Notes: generated by a model from the letters alone, not told the origin. A stretch of DNA of 64,000 bases from Tritrichomonas musculus (GCA_039105265.1 JAPFFF010000009.1:3286001-3350000), one strand, 5' to 3'. Positions 28,050-37,406 are shown, counted from the stretch's first letter. Made by a program: numbers and translations.

Positions 28050-28412
28050 ATGTCGTCTACCGCAAAAGACTTCAAAGAATACCAAAAACAGCAAAAGAAT
28101 GATATAAAAAGTGCTAATGCTGAAATCACCAATACTGTTAAAGAGGTTGTATTCCTGTTCAACCAAAAAATAACAAACTCTACACCATATAGTGTCTGCA
28201 TCAACTATGACCCTTTGATACAAACCAACTTGAACAAGATTGCTGATGCACTTACTCAAATGAATCTCACTACCTGTGAGGTTTATATCAAAAAGAATCC
28301 ACAATCTCCAAAACCAAAATCTCTTGGCTTTCAAGTGCCATTAGTGTCTGACTCGCAAGAGACACAAGAAGATGATGAACAAGAAGCTTCATCACCAAAA
28401 GATAAGGAGTAA
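28050..28412 (+). CDS. Unknown element B protein (about 121 aa)
   Basis: Start MSSTAKDFKEYQKQ (28050), chosen because the upstream extension is Phe-rich and the ATG follows the TTTTTTAAA typical of this element. The N-terminal 60 residues are helical (KSANAEITNTVKEVVFLF), the middle has YDPLIQTNLNKIADALTQMN, and the C-terminus is an acidic, Ser-rich tail (EDDEQEASSP). Similar helical proteins with acidic tails occur at 37407-37936. Function unknown. Confidence 0.6.
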   Translation: MSSTAKDFKEYQKQQKNDIKSANAEITNTVKEVVFLFNQKITNSTPYSVCINYDPLIQTNLNKIADALTQMNLTTCEVYIKKNPQSPKPKSLGFQVPLVSDSQETQEDDEQEASSPKDKE

Positions 28413-28439
28413 GAGTAAAAAATAACTACTTCTAATTTT

Positions 28440-28964
28440 TTATACTATACAATATTTTAAACATACATGATAATTATTAACAAGTTCATTATATTCTTTA
28501 TTATATACTTGTTTCAAGTCAATGACTACCTCTCCATTATCTTTAATAATCTTAATAGCATCTATTTTTCTTATTGGATTGCTCTTAGCTGCACAACATC
28601 CAACATCTTCATTAAGTTGTACTTCAACCTCACTAACATGTAGTATTGCTTTGATGATGTTGCTAAGAGATTCAATAGGTACTATGATGCATTTCTTTGA
28701 TATAATGTTAGCTAGTAGTGCTTTGTCTTGATTAAGTAGTATTTGTGCATATGCTTCAAGTATAACATTACGTACATCTGATTCAACTTCAACTGGTTCA
28801 GTTTGCACTCCAATGTCTCTCGTAATAACAATGTCTTCCTTGCCGTCATCTCTCTTATTAATAATAATGTTGTTGTTGATGTTTGATGTAGATGATGCAG
28901 CTGCTGATGGTTCTAAAGATACATTTGCTTGAACTCCATTGGTTGTACTTCTCTTCTTAATCAT
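28440..28964 (-). CDS. Conserved Polinton protein (174 aa), homologue of 12807-13334
   Basis: Shares with the element A protein the start MIKKR, NINNNIIINKRDDGKE, LLNQDKALL, GCCAAKSNPIRKI and a C-terminal VYNKEYNELVNNYHVCLKY. The N-terminal third is Ala/Ser/Asn-rich and probably flexible; the C-terminal two thirds look like a compact domain. The Cys pair is invariant in both. Role unknown, probably virion-related from its place beside the capsid genes. The start lies in TAAATG, with an eight-base T tract 7 bases upstream. Confidence 0.75.
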   Translation of the reverse strand: MIKKRSTTNGVQANVSLEPSAAASSTSNINNNIIINKRDDGKEDIVITRDIGVQTEPVEVESDVRNVILEAYAQILLNQDKALLANIISKKCIIVPIESLSNIIKAILHVSEVEVQLNEDVGCCAAKSNPIRKIDAIKIIKDNGEVVIDLKQVYNKEYNELVNNYHVCLKYCIV

Positions 28965-28984
28965 TTAAGTTTGAAAAAAAACTT

Positions 28985-29419
28985 TTAATAGATATTGTTT
29001 TGAGTAATAACATGTTGTGTAGGTCCATATCTAATATCTTGTTTATTATATTCTCTTGCTCTACCTTGCATAGCAGGTGGTTCAGGCTTCTTAAGATATT
29101 TTGGTAGTAGAGGTACTGGTTTATCATGTTGACCAATATGTCTATAAAATCCACCATCAGTTATGCTAACAGGAGGTTCATGTAGAGGTTTCGTTATATG
29201 TTCTCGAGTATCTGGGAATCTAACAGGCTCATCATGTTCAATAATCTGAGTAGGTGGTCGATTAATAAAAGGATTGAATGTGACTGAATATGTATTAGTA
29301 TTGCTGAATACACCAAAATGTTGGAATTCTATGTATTTATTTTTCATGGTAGCTTCATTAAACATCATACCTTCTCTTCCAACAATCTCAGCATGTGGGC
29401 TTCTATAATCATTCGACAT
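28985..29419 (-). CDS. Conserved Polinton protein (144 aa), homologue of 13359-13787
   Basis: Shares GREGMMFNE, FQHFGVFSNTNTYSVTFNP, NRPP, TKPLHEPP and TDGGFY with the element A protein, and ends in a QGRA segment followed by YGPTQH. Length and order next to the capsid gene are preserved. The proline-rich, aromatic, helix-poor composition suggests an extended capsid cement or tape-like protein, which is inference. It lies directly after the capsid gene on the minus strand, without the two cargo genes present in element A. Confidence 0.72.
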   Translation of the reverse strand: MSNDYRSPHAEIVGREGMMFNEATMKNKYIEFQHFGVFSNTNTYSVTFNPFINRPPTQIIEHDEPVRFPDTREHITKPLHEPPVSITDGGFYRHIGQHDKPVPLLPKYLKKPEPPAMQGRAREYNKQDIRYGPTQHVITQNNIY

Positions 29420-29446
29420 TTTCTATAAAATAAAATATACATCTTT

Positions 29447-31129
29447 TTACTCAGGGGTTGTTAAATCATAAGGACCAATACGTACTGATGGTGGCATACC
29501 ATTAGGTCTAATTAAGATACTAATTGATATATCTGTTAATAAGCATAATAATGGAGGCGTATCAACTTCCTTTCTAAATGGATTATCTGCCTTTTGACTA
29601 CATATCAGTTCGAAGTTAATAGGTGCAAGACTTGAAAGACCTTGTTGATATGTTCCATCCGTTTCAGTTGGAAGACCTATGAAGAATGAGGACCTATCAT
29701 TTGGATAATAACCTGTTGTATTTTCATTATATTGATACTCATTAGCTAGACTTGCTATAACCTCTTTGTTAAATCCATTTTGCTCTCCATTCATGTTCAT
29801 TGCATTCTGGCAATATTCGAGGAACTCTGGATACTTACCATTCGTACCAAATTCTTTAGCAGGAATATTGTTGTAATTACCACAATTCATATGAAATGCT
29901 TCAAACATAGGATTCTTGAAGTATGTCTTATGCGTATGCTTGAGTGGGAATAAGCAAAACATACTATCTACAAAATTAGGTGTAATAGTAATAGTTGCTT
30001 TATCTTGTTCATTATTAAGAGGTCTTGTACAAGTGTAAAATGACATTATCTGTGTTGGGAATGTAAGTGGATGTTGTGGGTTAGCATATCTTTGAACAAG
30101 TGCTGTATATACAGATTCATGAATACCAAAACAAGGTATAATACTCGCACATTCTTCAATGGAATAATCAACAACACTCCAAGTTCTCCAATCACTGTAA
30201 ATAGTTCGGTCAACTCTTTCCTTAGTCTTGTCAGCTCCTGTAATTTCATATGCTCCTCCATGATTTTCACCAACAGGTGGAAGATTGTTGGGGTGATTAA
30301 TCTTATCCATTGCTATTTTTTCGGTACTTGTCCACATCCATATTGGTTCTCCAATAGGTCGAAATTCATTGGTAATTTCATCAACATTGAAGTCTTTCAT
30401 TATATGTGGATTAGCAACCAAGCTCTTTTCAAAACCAACTGGACAATATACCATACCAGCTGTTGAAAAGTATAGACGTAATTCGATTTTACCTGCAAAT
30501 GCTGGCAAGTACTTGATATTAGATAATGGTAGGAATCGTCGCAAATCAATCTTTAATCTTATTGTTTCAGTGACGGAAGAGACGTCTTTGTTAAGATTTG
30601 CAACAAAACCACATCTCCTTCCATGAGTATCATTCCAAATATCCTTATGTCTTGCTTTACTATATATATCAGCTCTTTTAGTAACTTCATTTGCACAACA
30701 TGCAGTTAAAAAGGATTCTTCACATCCAAAGTTCTGGGTATAAAGCGTCATACCATTAGCTACAATTTCATACTTCTCAACAGCATCTCGAGCATCCTTA
30801 AAACCAAACCATACCTTACCAAAATTATAACCACTGACATTTTCTAAATCACTTAGAATTGGCTTGTCTATTTTTATCATCACTTTCATATCTGCTCGAA
30901 TAAATCCATTATATATATCTGCTGTATTATGTGTATTGGGCGAGATAATACATGTTGTATATGAACCACTCTTAATTGGTGGTGATGGTGAATACGAAGT
31001 TTGTGGATTTAATGAGTATGCTTTATTTGTATCACTAAGTGAAATGCAATTATCGACAACATCAAAATAGGATGCAATTTGGGTACAAACCTCAGCTGAG
31101 GTTCTCATATATTGTTCCTTGTGGAGCAT
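29447..31129 (-). CDS. Major capsid protein, double jelly-roll (element B)
   Basis: A 560-aa homologue of 14957-16531. RTSAEVCTQIASYFDVVDNC, NTADIYNGFIRADM, KVWFGFKDARDAVEKYEI, QNFGCEESFLTACCANE, RRFLPLSNIKYLPAFAGKIE and EFLEYCQNAMNMNG are nearly identical between the elements, while loops differ in length (an added loop at about residues 250-315 explains most of the extra 36 residues). This is the pattern expected of a capsid with a conserved jelly-roll core and variable outward loops. Confidence 0.93.
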   Translation of the reverse strand: MLHKEQYMRTSAEVCTQIASYFDVVDNCISLSDTNKAYSLNPQTSYSPSPPIKSGSYTTCIISPNTHNTADIYNGFIRADMKVMIKIDKPILSDLENVSGYNFGKVWFGFKDARDAVEKYEIVANGMTLYTQNFGCEESFLTACCANEVTKRADIYSKARHKDIWNDTHGRRCGFVANLNKDVSSVTETIRLKIDLRRFLPLSNIKYLPAFAGKIELRLYFSTAGMVYCPVGFEKSLVANPHIMKDFNVDEITNEFRPIGEPIWMWTSTEKIAMDKINHPNNLPPVGENHGGAYEITGADKTKERVDRTIYSDWRTWSVVDYSIEECASIIPCFGIHESVYTALVQRYANPQHPLTFPTQIMSFYTCTRPLNNEQDKATITITPNFVDSMFCLFPLKHTHKTYFKNPMFEAFHMNCGNYNNIPAKEFGTNGKYPEFLEYCQNAMNMNGEQNGFNKEVIASLANEYQYNENTTGYYPNDRSSFFIGLPTETDGTYQQGLSSLAPINFELICSQKADNPFRKEVDTPPLLCLLTDISISILIRPNGMPPSVRIGPYDLTTPE

Positions 31130-31148
31130 TTTTTAGATGAAAAAAAAT

Positions 31149-31685
31149 TTACATCATATCTTCAAAGATGCGATTTCTCCTACCCATTATTCGTTGAGGA
31201 GGTATATATTGTTGTGGTGGTTCTTCATATTGTTGTTGTGGTTCTTCAGGAACATATTGTTGTCTTGGTTGACTCATTCTTTTATCAACAACCTCTTTTA
31301 TCATTCGTCTCTGTTCTTTCTTTTCTCGACTTATCTTCATTTCTTCACCTAGTGATTTTAATTGTTTGAGTATTTCTTCATTCACAGTAGGGTCATATGT
31401 TTGTTGAGGTTTTCGTGGTTTTGGAGGTTTTCGTGCAGCTTTCGAACTTAATGACTTTCTGGGAGTTTCTTCAAAATCATCACTATTTGAGTTTTCTTGA
31501 GTTTCTTCGATATTTTCACTTTCTGAGTTTTCTTGAGAATCTTGACGAATTGGAGTTTTTCGGGGTTTTACTATATACTTGTCTTTCTTCTTTGTTGGTA
31601 AAACTTCCCAATCTGGGTCATCCCTTCCATTCAACCATTTATGAATAACCGCAAGTCTCTTAGAACCTGTTAGATGTTTTGACAT
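31149..31685 (-). CDS. Conserved proline-rich capsid-module protein (178 aa)
   Basis: Homologue of 16550-17212: MSKHLTGSKRLAVIHKWLNGRDD, then VLPTKKKDKYIVKPRK, a Ser/Glu/Asn-rich linker, a helix LKSLGEEMKISREKKEQRRMIKEVV, a Gln/Pro/Tyr-rich stretch and a basic end GRRNRIFEDMM. The shorter linker marks where element A has extra GC-rich sequence. Function unknown, probably a capsid-associated linker. The start lies in TAAATG with a seven-base T tract upstream. Confidence 0.75.
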   Translation of the reverse strand: MSKHLTGSKRLAVIHKWLNGRDDPDWEVLPTKKKDKYIVKPRKTPIRQDSQENSESENIEETQENSNSDDFEETPRKSLSSKAARKPPKPRKPQQTYDPTVNEEILKQLKSLGEEMKISREKKEQRRMIKEVVDKRMSQPRQQYVPEEPQQQYEEPPQQYIPPQRIMGRRNRIFEDMM

Positions 31686-31734
31686 TTAAAAATAAACAAA
31701 AAAAGTCCATAAATTGAGTTTTATTGAGTTTTCA

Positions 31735-32191
31735 TCAGATGTAAGTTCTCGCATGATTGTTTGTAGTAAATTCACTCTCTTTTAATGAATTAGATGAAAA
31801 TGTTGGCTTTTCAAGAGGTGCACCAACTGAATCGCCTTTTGCAGATTTATTAATTGATGACAAGGCAGTTTTCACATTTCCTTCTGGGACATATTTTAAT
31901 GCTGTGTCAGCTATGTTTGCTAATCTATTTCTTGTTTTATCGCTCAAGTAGCTTTCACCAAGACCTCTCGCAACTGAACCAATAACACCAGCATGTTTGG
32001 TTAATCCACCTGCTGAAGCATCCAATATTTTACTTGCAAGACCTCCAGTAAAACTATCTGCAGCTCCCATTAATAACTTACCACCTAAACCTACTCCTCC
32101 TTTTATTATCGTTTACCATGGAGAAAATTCTTTTTGTTTAGCATAATTTGGCTTCCAATAATCTTCTTCTGAATGAAGTTTAATTCCCATT
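31735..32191 (-). pseudogene. Protein VI-like candidate of element B
   Basis: Sits in the slot that holds the two protein VI-like genes of element A, between the proline-rich gene and the ATPase. The readable part is Gly/Ala/Ser-rich with SFTGG-LASK and ASAGG-LTK, both resembling Gly-Gly maturation sites, and amphipathic segments such as GVIGSVARGLGESYL. The gene looks broken, with about one break, unless translation begins internally. The role as membrane-active capsid-interior protein is inferred from position and layout. Confidence 0.5.
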
Positions 32192-32208
32192 TAAAAAATA
32201 ATAAAAAA

Positions 32209-33075
32209 TTATTCAAAATAGTACTTATTAGCAGAAATATTCATTACGAACTTCTCATGTGGTTCTTTATGTTGTAAGTATTCAGCTACTGTCTGTTTAG
32301 TATTTAATGAGTTATTTGTTTGTTGCAACAAGCTCGTAAAATCTTCCTCACTATATCCTGTATAGCATATGATATCTGTTGCTAACCTTTTAGCATTCAT
32401 ATGAACAAATCGAATTGTTTGTATTGCCATGATACATGTTAAATTATAGTGTCTTGTTTTGGTTAACAACTTGATAAATTCACTATTACCATTCTTTAAT
32501 AAATCACTACCTGCACAATCATCTAGTATCAATAATGTATTATATGGATATGATGATGTTTCATACTTGACGAGCTTATTTGCTATATATATTATTTTAT
32601 CATTGAGCTCATTTAAATGATGCTTCTCAATGAGCCTCCTCATTTCGTCATTGGTCTCTTTCATTCGAGATAGTACATATTTGACAATGGCATAATACTT
32701 TATCTTTCTTCGAAGATGTCGTTTTAGATAACTCATTAATTCTCTTTCCTTTACATAATCGATTCTTGATTGTATCTGTTTATTAAGTGTTTCAGCTGTT
32801 TTATCCATTTTACCAGAGCTTGAGCAAAATATTATCTTTTGGTAGTATGGATGTTTAAACAACCTCTCTGTTATCATAATATGTCTCCATATCCAAAAAC
32901 TTTTACCAGCACCTGGTTTACCAATTAAAAAATATATACCGTTTGTGCTAAAAGGATAATCAGGTGATAATGGTTTAATTAATGCTCCATCTATTTCTTT
33001 CATGTTCTTCCGTAAGGTTTCTTTAATCAATGTTTCTACTTTATTTATTAGTTCTGCACTTGGGGGTTCATCCAT
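32209..33075 (-). CDS. Genome-packaging ATPase (element B)
   Basis: A 288-aa homologue of 18509-19366 with Walker A GKPGAGKS near residue 50, Walker B LLILDDCAGSD near 180, and KLLTKTRHYNLTCIMAIQTIRFVH. Similarity to the A copy extends over the full length with few gaps, making it among the best conserved proteins between the elements, as is usual for the packaging motor. The start MDEPPSAEL lies in TAAATG. It is separated by 10 bp from the integrase gene. Confidence 0.93.
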   Translation of the reverse strand: MDEPPSAELINKVETLIKETLRKNMKEIDGALIKPLSPDYPFSTNGIYFLIGKPGAGKSFWIWRHIMITERLFKHPYYQKIIFCSSSGKMDKTAETLNKQIQSRIDYVKERELMSYLKRHLRRKIKYYAIVKYVLSRMKETNDEMRRLIEKHHLNELNDKIIYIANKLVKYETSSYPYNTLLILDDCAGSDLLKNGNSEFIKLLTKTRHYNLTCIMAIQTIRFVHMNAKRLATDIICYTGYSEEDFTSLLQQTNNSLNTKQTVAEYLQHKEPHEKFVMNISANKYYFE

Positions 33076-33085
33076 TTACAAATTT

Positions 33086-34204
33086 TTAAATGTATTTCAT
33101 AATTTTATCTGGTATTGGTTCTCCTTTCTTCTTTTGTTCCAACCAATATTGTCTTTCTGCTGTACCAAGTACTAATGGATTACCTCTCCTTACATCTCTA
33201 ATAGTTTGTCTAGCAAAGGCATCATCACCTTCGACTCCTTCCCATTTTAAATCATACTTACCAGTATCTTCATCAAAGTTATATATTTTTTCAATAATAC
33301 CTTCTTTACCTTCATTTAGTCTTTCAGCTACTTTAATCCTTTTGTCTCTTGTCCTTAACAACCTATATCCAGGGAATGAACTTGTTGAACCATCTTTGGA
33401 CTTGACCACAAACTGGTTACCTTTTTGCGAGTCAACTATATAAGACTCATGAGACAAATTACTTCTTCTTTTACCAAATGGTTCTTTTTCGAGTACTAAC
33501 CTGACCTTCTCACCTGGATTAAAATGATATGGGTTAATGCGTGCATTCTTTTGGATGTACTTTATTTCATCCTCTGGAGTAATATCATTAGGTGCTTTAT
33601 TATCTAAAGACCTATGAGGAGAGTTATTATATATGTTTACCAAATCATGCATCTCCTTTGGTTGAATAAACCTATTTTCACCAATAGCATCTCTTATAGT
33701 TCTCATAAATCTATTAATTATGCCAAGTACATTATGGTTATTCTCAGTTGTTGTTCGGTATTTTATGTTCTTCTCTCTCATGAAGTCTAATACAGTTGAT
33801 GATAAATATGCAGCATCCTCATCACTTGTTATTGAATATACATGAGGTACATCATTAACAAATTTATGAAGCGCTGCCAATACTTCCCTTGCTCCTTTAC
33901 CATTCATAGGATATGCATATGCTTTTCGAGTGTTAATATTGATGAACATTAGATAATTCAACCCACCTGCCTCTTTATTGTTAATGAAGGTATCCATTTG
34001 ATAACCATCAGGGTGTTTCGATACGATAGGTATATATTGTGCTTTTGGTACTCTCTTATCATGTACTACTCTTTCATCAAAGTATTTCTTTGCTTCCTCT
34101 TCATTCAGATTCTCTTGTTTTGCCATGCTAAGGTATTTGTCCAAGGTCCTCCATTTAGCTTTGTTGTATAATTTTTCATATGGGGTTGGTTCTTCTTTAC
34201 TCAT
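33086..34204 (-). CDS. Retroviral-type integrase (element B)
   Basis: A 372-aa homologue of 19377-20453. Core motifs are YQMDTFINN, YLMFININTRKAYAYPM, SITSDEDAAYL and NNHNVLGIINRFMRTIRDAIGEN. The C-terminal barrel region has FPGYRLLRT and KYDLKWEGVEGDD. It makes the cut and joining steps at the element ends. Gene order ATPase-integrase-penton is the same as in element A with 6-10 bp gaps, so the three probably form a co-expressed block. The start lies in TAAATG. Confidence 0.93.
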   Translation of the reverse strand: MSKEEPTPYEKLYNKAKWRTLDKYLSMAKQENLNEEEAKKYFDERVVHDKRVPKAQYIPIVSKHPDGYQMDTFINNKEAGGLNYLMFININTRKAYAYPMNGKGAREVLAALHKFVNDVPHVYSITSDEDAAYLSSTVLDFMREKNIKYRTTTENNHNVLGIINRFMRTIRDAIGENRFIQPKEMHDLVNIYNNSPHRSLDNKAPNDITPEDEIKYIQKNARINPYHFNPGEKVRLVLEKEPFGKRRSNLSHESYIVDSQKGNQFVVKSKDGSTSSFPGYRLLRTRDKRIKVAERLNEGKEGIIEKIYNFDEDTGKYDLKWEGVEGDDAFARQTIRDVRRGNPLVLGTAERQYWLEQKKKGEPIPDKIMKYI

Positions 34205-34210
34205 TTATTT

Positions 34211-35212
34211 TTAAATAAACATCTTATCGTATTGAAGGAATTGCATTTCGATTACAAATGAATCATTTGGAGGTAGTTTTGTTGGACAATTATAATGGGC
34301 ATCACTATAGAAGTCTATCCAAAACTTTTGGTCCATGGAGTTTAACTTGAAGTACTTAATAGGACTATATTCAACATCACTATCTCCAATATAGTTATGC
34401 AATGCTTGTTCACCTATAGATGAATATATTTTACATGATTGTCTGTCCCATATATTATCAAATATCAATTCCTTGTGCCATGTTTGATATTTTTCTGGTT
34501 TATTTTGAAATATTCCATTACCTATATTAAATACATCTGCAAAGTCTTCATTCCAGGATTTAAGTTGGAAAAAGTTCATATATGGTGCAGTATACTCCCA
34601 ATCTTGTTCATTCTTACTGTTAGTATAGTAGTATTTATGATTCTCTGCTTTATTTCTTTCTGTATAAATAATTTCATGAAAACCATTTTTATCATAATAT
34701 CCATCTGTTTGTATATCTCTATCTTGTATATCGTCATCATTTTGTACAAATTTTTCTAATTTAGAAGTTCTAATGTATGACTTGAAAGCACTATTAACTG
34801 CATCAAAAAATCCACGTAAATCTCCATCGACTGACACCCAATCAATGACTTTAAAGCACCCGTATTCATGATTAGTACCAGTTATATAGTCTTCTTTTAG
34901 TGTTCCATCATCCCATGTTCCACCACAGACAAACTCATATGTTTTCTTATGTATCTTATATATTTCAATCTCTACTTCCATTTTGCGTCGTCTCTTAATG
35001 ATATGTGCTGAACAAACGCCAACAATAGATTCCCCTTTGTTTGCAGTTGACCATTCTGGTGGGAAATTAAACCAATACCTATTAAACTTAGCTTTATCAT
35101 GTTGAGCATCCTCAAGGAAGTAGGCTGTTTCGATTGGAAGAGGTGTATTACCATCATTAACTATATTATCTCGATTAGGATAAAGAGTTTTAACACTTGG
35201 TGGTAATTCCAT
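34211..35212 (-). CDS. Penton-like minor capsid protein (element B)
   Basis: A 333-aa homologue of 20464-21780. ETAYFLEDAQHDKAKFNRYWFNFPPEW, NKGESIVGV, a QTDGYYDKNGFHEIIY segment, FDNIWDRQSCKIYSSIGEQ, YFKLNSMDQKFWIDFYS and NDSFVIEMQFLQYDKM are shared. It lacks the long coiled-coil insert of the element A protein, giving the usual length of a single jelly-roll minor capsid protein of Polintons. Confidence 0.8.
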   Translation of the reverse strand: MELPPSVKTLYPNRDNIVNDGNTPLPIETAYFLEDAQHDKAKFNRYWFNFPPEWSTANKGESIVGVCSAHIIKRRRKMEVEIEIYKIHKKTYEFVCGGTWDDGTLKEDYITGTNHEYGCFKVIDWVSVDGDLRGFFDAVNSAFKSYIRTSKLEKFVQNDDDIQDRDIQTDGYYDKNGFHEIIYTERNKAENHKYYYTNSKNEQDWEYTAPYMNFFQLKSWNEDFADVFNIGNGIFQNKPEKYQTWHKELIFDNIWDRQSCKIYSSIGEQALHNYIGDSDVEYSPIKYFKLNSMDQKFWIDFYSDAHYNCPTKLPPNDSFVIEMQFLQYDKMFI

Positions 35213-35233
35213 TTCGAGTTGAATAAAAAGTCT

Positions 35234-36775
35234 TTATTGATATACGACACCTGTTTCTAATTCATTGTTTTGAAGTTCTCGAAGTATTCTCTTTCTAATA
35301 TCTGGCATATTGCGTTGTTTAAACTTACCATCTCCTTCATGCAAAAAGGTACGACAAGATTCCATTAGAAACACTCCACAATCCTTGTTATTCCTTTGAC
35401 TAGGTACATCATAATATTTTGCTTTTAACTTACCTGTTCCTGAAATATTGATCCACTTATTAAGTGTCTTTACCTCTGGCGCCATTGACTTATTCTCAGA
35501 GTCATAGCATTCGATTATTTTCTTTGAATATCGAACAATACATAAAACCCAATGTTCTCCATCTGAGCAAATGGGGACAAATACTTTATCGAAATGTGAA
35601 AATGACTGTTTACCTGAGATAGGACTTTTCATCAGTTCATGTATTTTTTCCATATCATTAGTCTCATATGCTATAGAAAGGAGGGTATAAAATGCAGTAG
35701 GTAAAACCAATATTTTCTTTTTATCAAACTCTGCCTCATTTTGACCAGGTTGTTTATTCAATCTCTTTCCTTTTTCATATAGAAGTTTCAAGTAGTCATC
35801 AATAACATCTTCGTCTATATTTTCATCATTGACTAAACTCCTCCAATCATGAATTTTATGACGTCCTTGGTCTACTGTATACTCTCCTGCCTTCTGTGGT
35901 GTCATACGGGGTTGTCTTGGAGGAGGACTAGTACCTCGAGAGGTATGTGATGATGGAAACTGTGGAGGTGGTGATGAAGGAGGTGGAGGAGGTGGAGGTG
36001 AAGGTGAACGAGGTCGTTTTGATTTTGTCTTAGGTTGTTTTGATTTTTTCTTAGGTCTATCATCCTCGTCTAAATTTGTACTACTTTGAAGTAAAAGTTG
36101 AATTCTGTTTGGATTTTTATCCCTTGTTGGTGGCTCAACATTTGTGGGTCGGTTCCTACCGATTTTCCTAAGGTTAAGATGATAATCATTTCGATTTAAA
36201 GTTGGAGGTCTGGGTAATGGAGCCAATTCTGGTATATCATCTGTTTGAATACCTCTAGTTTTATATTCTTTCTTATCACTTTTCAATGTTCTTTCTTTCA
36301 TCTGCTCTCTCAGTTCTCTAGCTGCTTGTTTTTCCTCCTCAGTCTTCATTCGAGATATCCTTATGTTGATAATATCATAATGTAATTTTATCTCTGTTAA
36401 TATACCTGTTGTTGATTCCTGGAGAGTATATTGATATGGCTTTAATACTGTTATGTAATGTCCATGTTCATCTTTATCATCTTGATTTTTCTTAATTGCA
36501 AAAACACAACCTGTAAATTTTGCTTTTGGTCTCTCTCTCTTGAGTCTATTAGCAAATTCAAGTACGTCTTTAAAAGCTATACTAGTATTTAAATATGTCT
36601 CATATAATTTTTGTAGATTTATTTGATTATTAGAGAACTTCCATATAGTTTGACCCAAACCTCTTGTTAATCTTGCAACATCTCTATCAACTAGTTTAGG
36701 TCGAAATTTAATAGAACCTTGTAATAGTTGTATTTTATTGTTAGGTTTAGTTTGTGTGCCTTTATCACTTGTCAT
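35234..36775 (-). CDS. Adenain/Ulp1-type cysteine protease
   Basis: About 513 aa from MTSDKGTQTK (36775), preferred over a methionine eight codons upstream. The C-terminal part has the C48/adenain pattern: GEHWVLCIVRYSKK (His near 407), ECYDSENKS (acidic residue near 421) and QRNNKDCGVFLMESC (Gln and Cys near 461-467). It would mature capsid precursors. The N-terminal 200 residues are Lys/Arg-rich and unassigned, and the middle (about 230-300) is a Pro/Ser/Arg-rich linker with an eight-Pro run. The gene is divergent from 36791-37042 with a 15-bp gap, implying a shared promoter. Confidence 0.88.
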   Translation of the reverse strand: MTSDKGTQTKPNNKIQLLQGSIKFRPKLVDRDVARLTRGLGQTIWKFSNNQINLQKLYETYLNTSIAFKDVLEFANRLKRERPKAKFTGCVFAIKKNQDDKDEHGHYITVLKPYQYTLQESTTGILTEIKLHYDIINIRISRMKTEEEKQAARELREQMKERTLKSDKKEYKTRGIQTDDIPELAPLPRPPTLNRNDYHLNLRKIGRNRPTNVEPPTRDKNPNRIQLLLQSSTNLDEDDRPKKKSKQPKTKSKRPRSPSPPPPPPPSSPPPQFPSSHTSRGTSPPPRQPRMTPQKAGEYTVDQGRHKIHDWRSLVNDENIDEDVIDDYLKLLYEKGKRLNKQPGQNEAEFDKKKILVLPTAFYTLLSIAYETNDMEKIHELMKSPISGKQSFSHFDKVFVPICSDGEHWVLCIVRYSKKIIECYDSENKSMAPEVKTLNKWINISGTGKLKAKYYDVPSQRNNKDCGVFLMESCRTFLHEGDGKFKQRNMPDIRKRILRELQNNELETGVVYQ

Positions 36776-36790
36776 TTTTATCATTATAAA

Positions 36791-37042
36791 ATGTCTCAAT
36801 CAGACCGTATGTATATCCTCGTTAGAATTCTATCGAACATCCATGAATATAGTGTAGAGAGTGATGAAACTAGAAGAAAAAAATTGATGAAGACTATAAA
36901 AGAATTATCAGCTCAGTATTTCAAACCTGAACATCTTCAAATAATGAGGATAGATAATGATGTTGATTTTTTAGGTCGAATTGAACACTTTGCTTTGGAG
37001 TTCTTAGAACTATATATAGTTAATCTGCCCTCGCATTTATAA
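36791..37042 (+). CDS. Small helical element B protein (84 aa)
   Basis: Start MSQSDRMYILVRIL (36791) is chosen because the protease start lies just upstream on the other strand. The protein appears all helical (MYILVRILSNIHEY, KLMKTIKELSAQY, IEHFALEFLELYI). Function unknown. Its 3' end overlaps that of the leftward HNH gene by 23 bases. Confidence 0.55.
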   Translation: MSQSDRMYILVRILSNIHEYSVESDETRRKKLMKTIKELSAQYFKPEHLQIMRIDNDVDFLGRIEHFALEFLELYIVNLPSHL

Positions 37043-37355
37043 TTTTGGGCATATCCCTGTTATAGTTACTATCAGTTGGGGTTATCCATCTTAAGTTGCT
37101 TAGATGATAGTCAGCCCTATTCCTATTGATATGGTCTACCTCTATTTTATGTTGTGGGTCATCATTAGGTATGAACTGTCTTGCTATAAGTACATGTTTC
37201 AAGTAGTAGTCGCCATTTAGACATACACGTATATACCCCTTTATATGTTTTGCATCTTTGCATATAAAATGATTACTCTTACGTCTTATAGTAAAGGGGT
37301 ACCTATTCAATATCTCATAGTCGTTAGTAAAGCCTTTGAGTGGCACAAATGACAT
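37020..37355 (-). CDS. Small HNH endonuclease (111 aa)
   Basis: FVPLKGFTNDYEILNRYPFTIRRKSN is followed by LKHVLIARQFIPNDDPQHKI, VDHINRNRADYHLSNLRW and TPTDSNYN, the same HNH_3 order as in 14314-14919 but with almost nothing after the domain. It is a minimal member of the nuclease family seen three times in this window. Probably a homing-type nuclease gained by element B. Its 3' end overlaps the convergent small gene. Confidence 0.85.
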   Translation of the reverse strand: MSFVPLKGFTNDYEILNRYPFTIRRKSNHFICKDAKHIKGYIRVCLNGDYYLKHVLIARQFIPNDDPQHKIEVDHINRNRADYHLSNLRWITPTDSNYNRDMPKIINARAD

Positions 37356-37406
37356 TTTCTCACTTTTTGAATGATTTAAATATTTTCATTTCATTTTTAT
37401 TTTTGT

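Noticed and set aside
32209-33075. ATPase as a host AAA protein
   Set aside because: The paired occurrence with integrase and capsid genes in both elements and the A32-like motif order place it in the Polintons.
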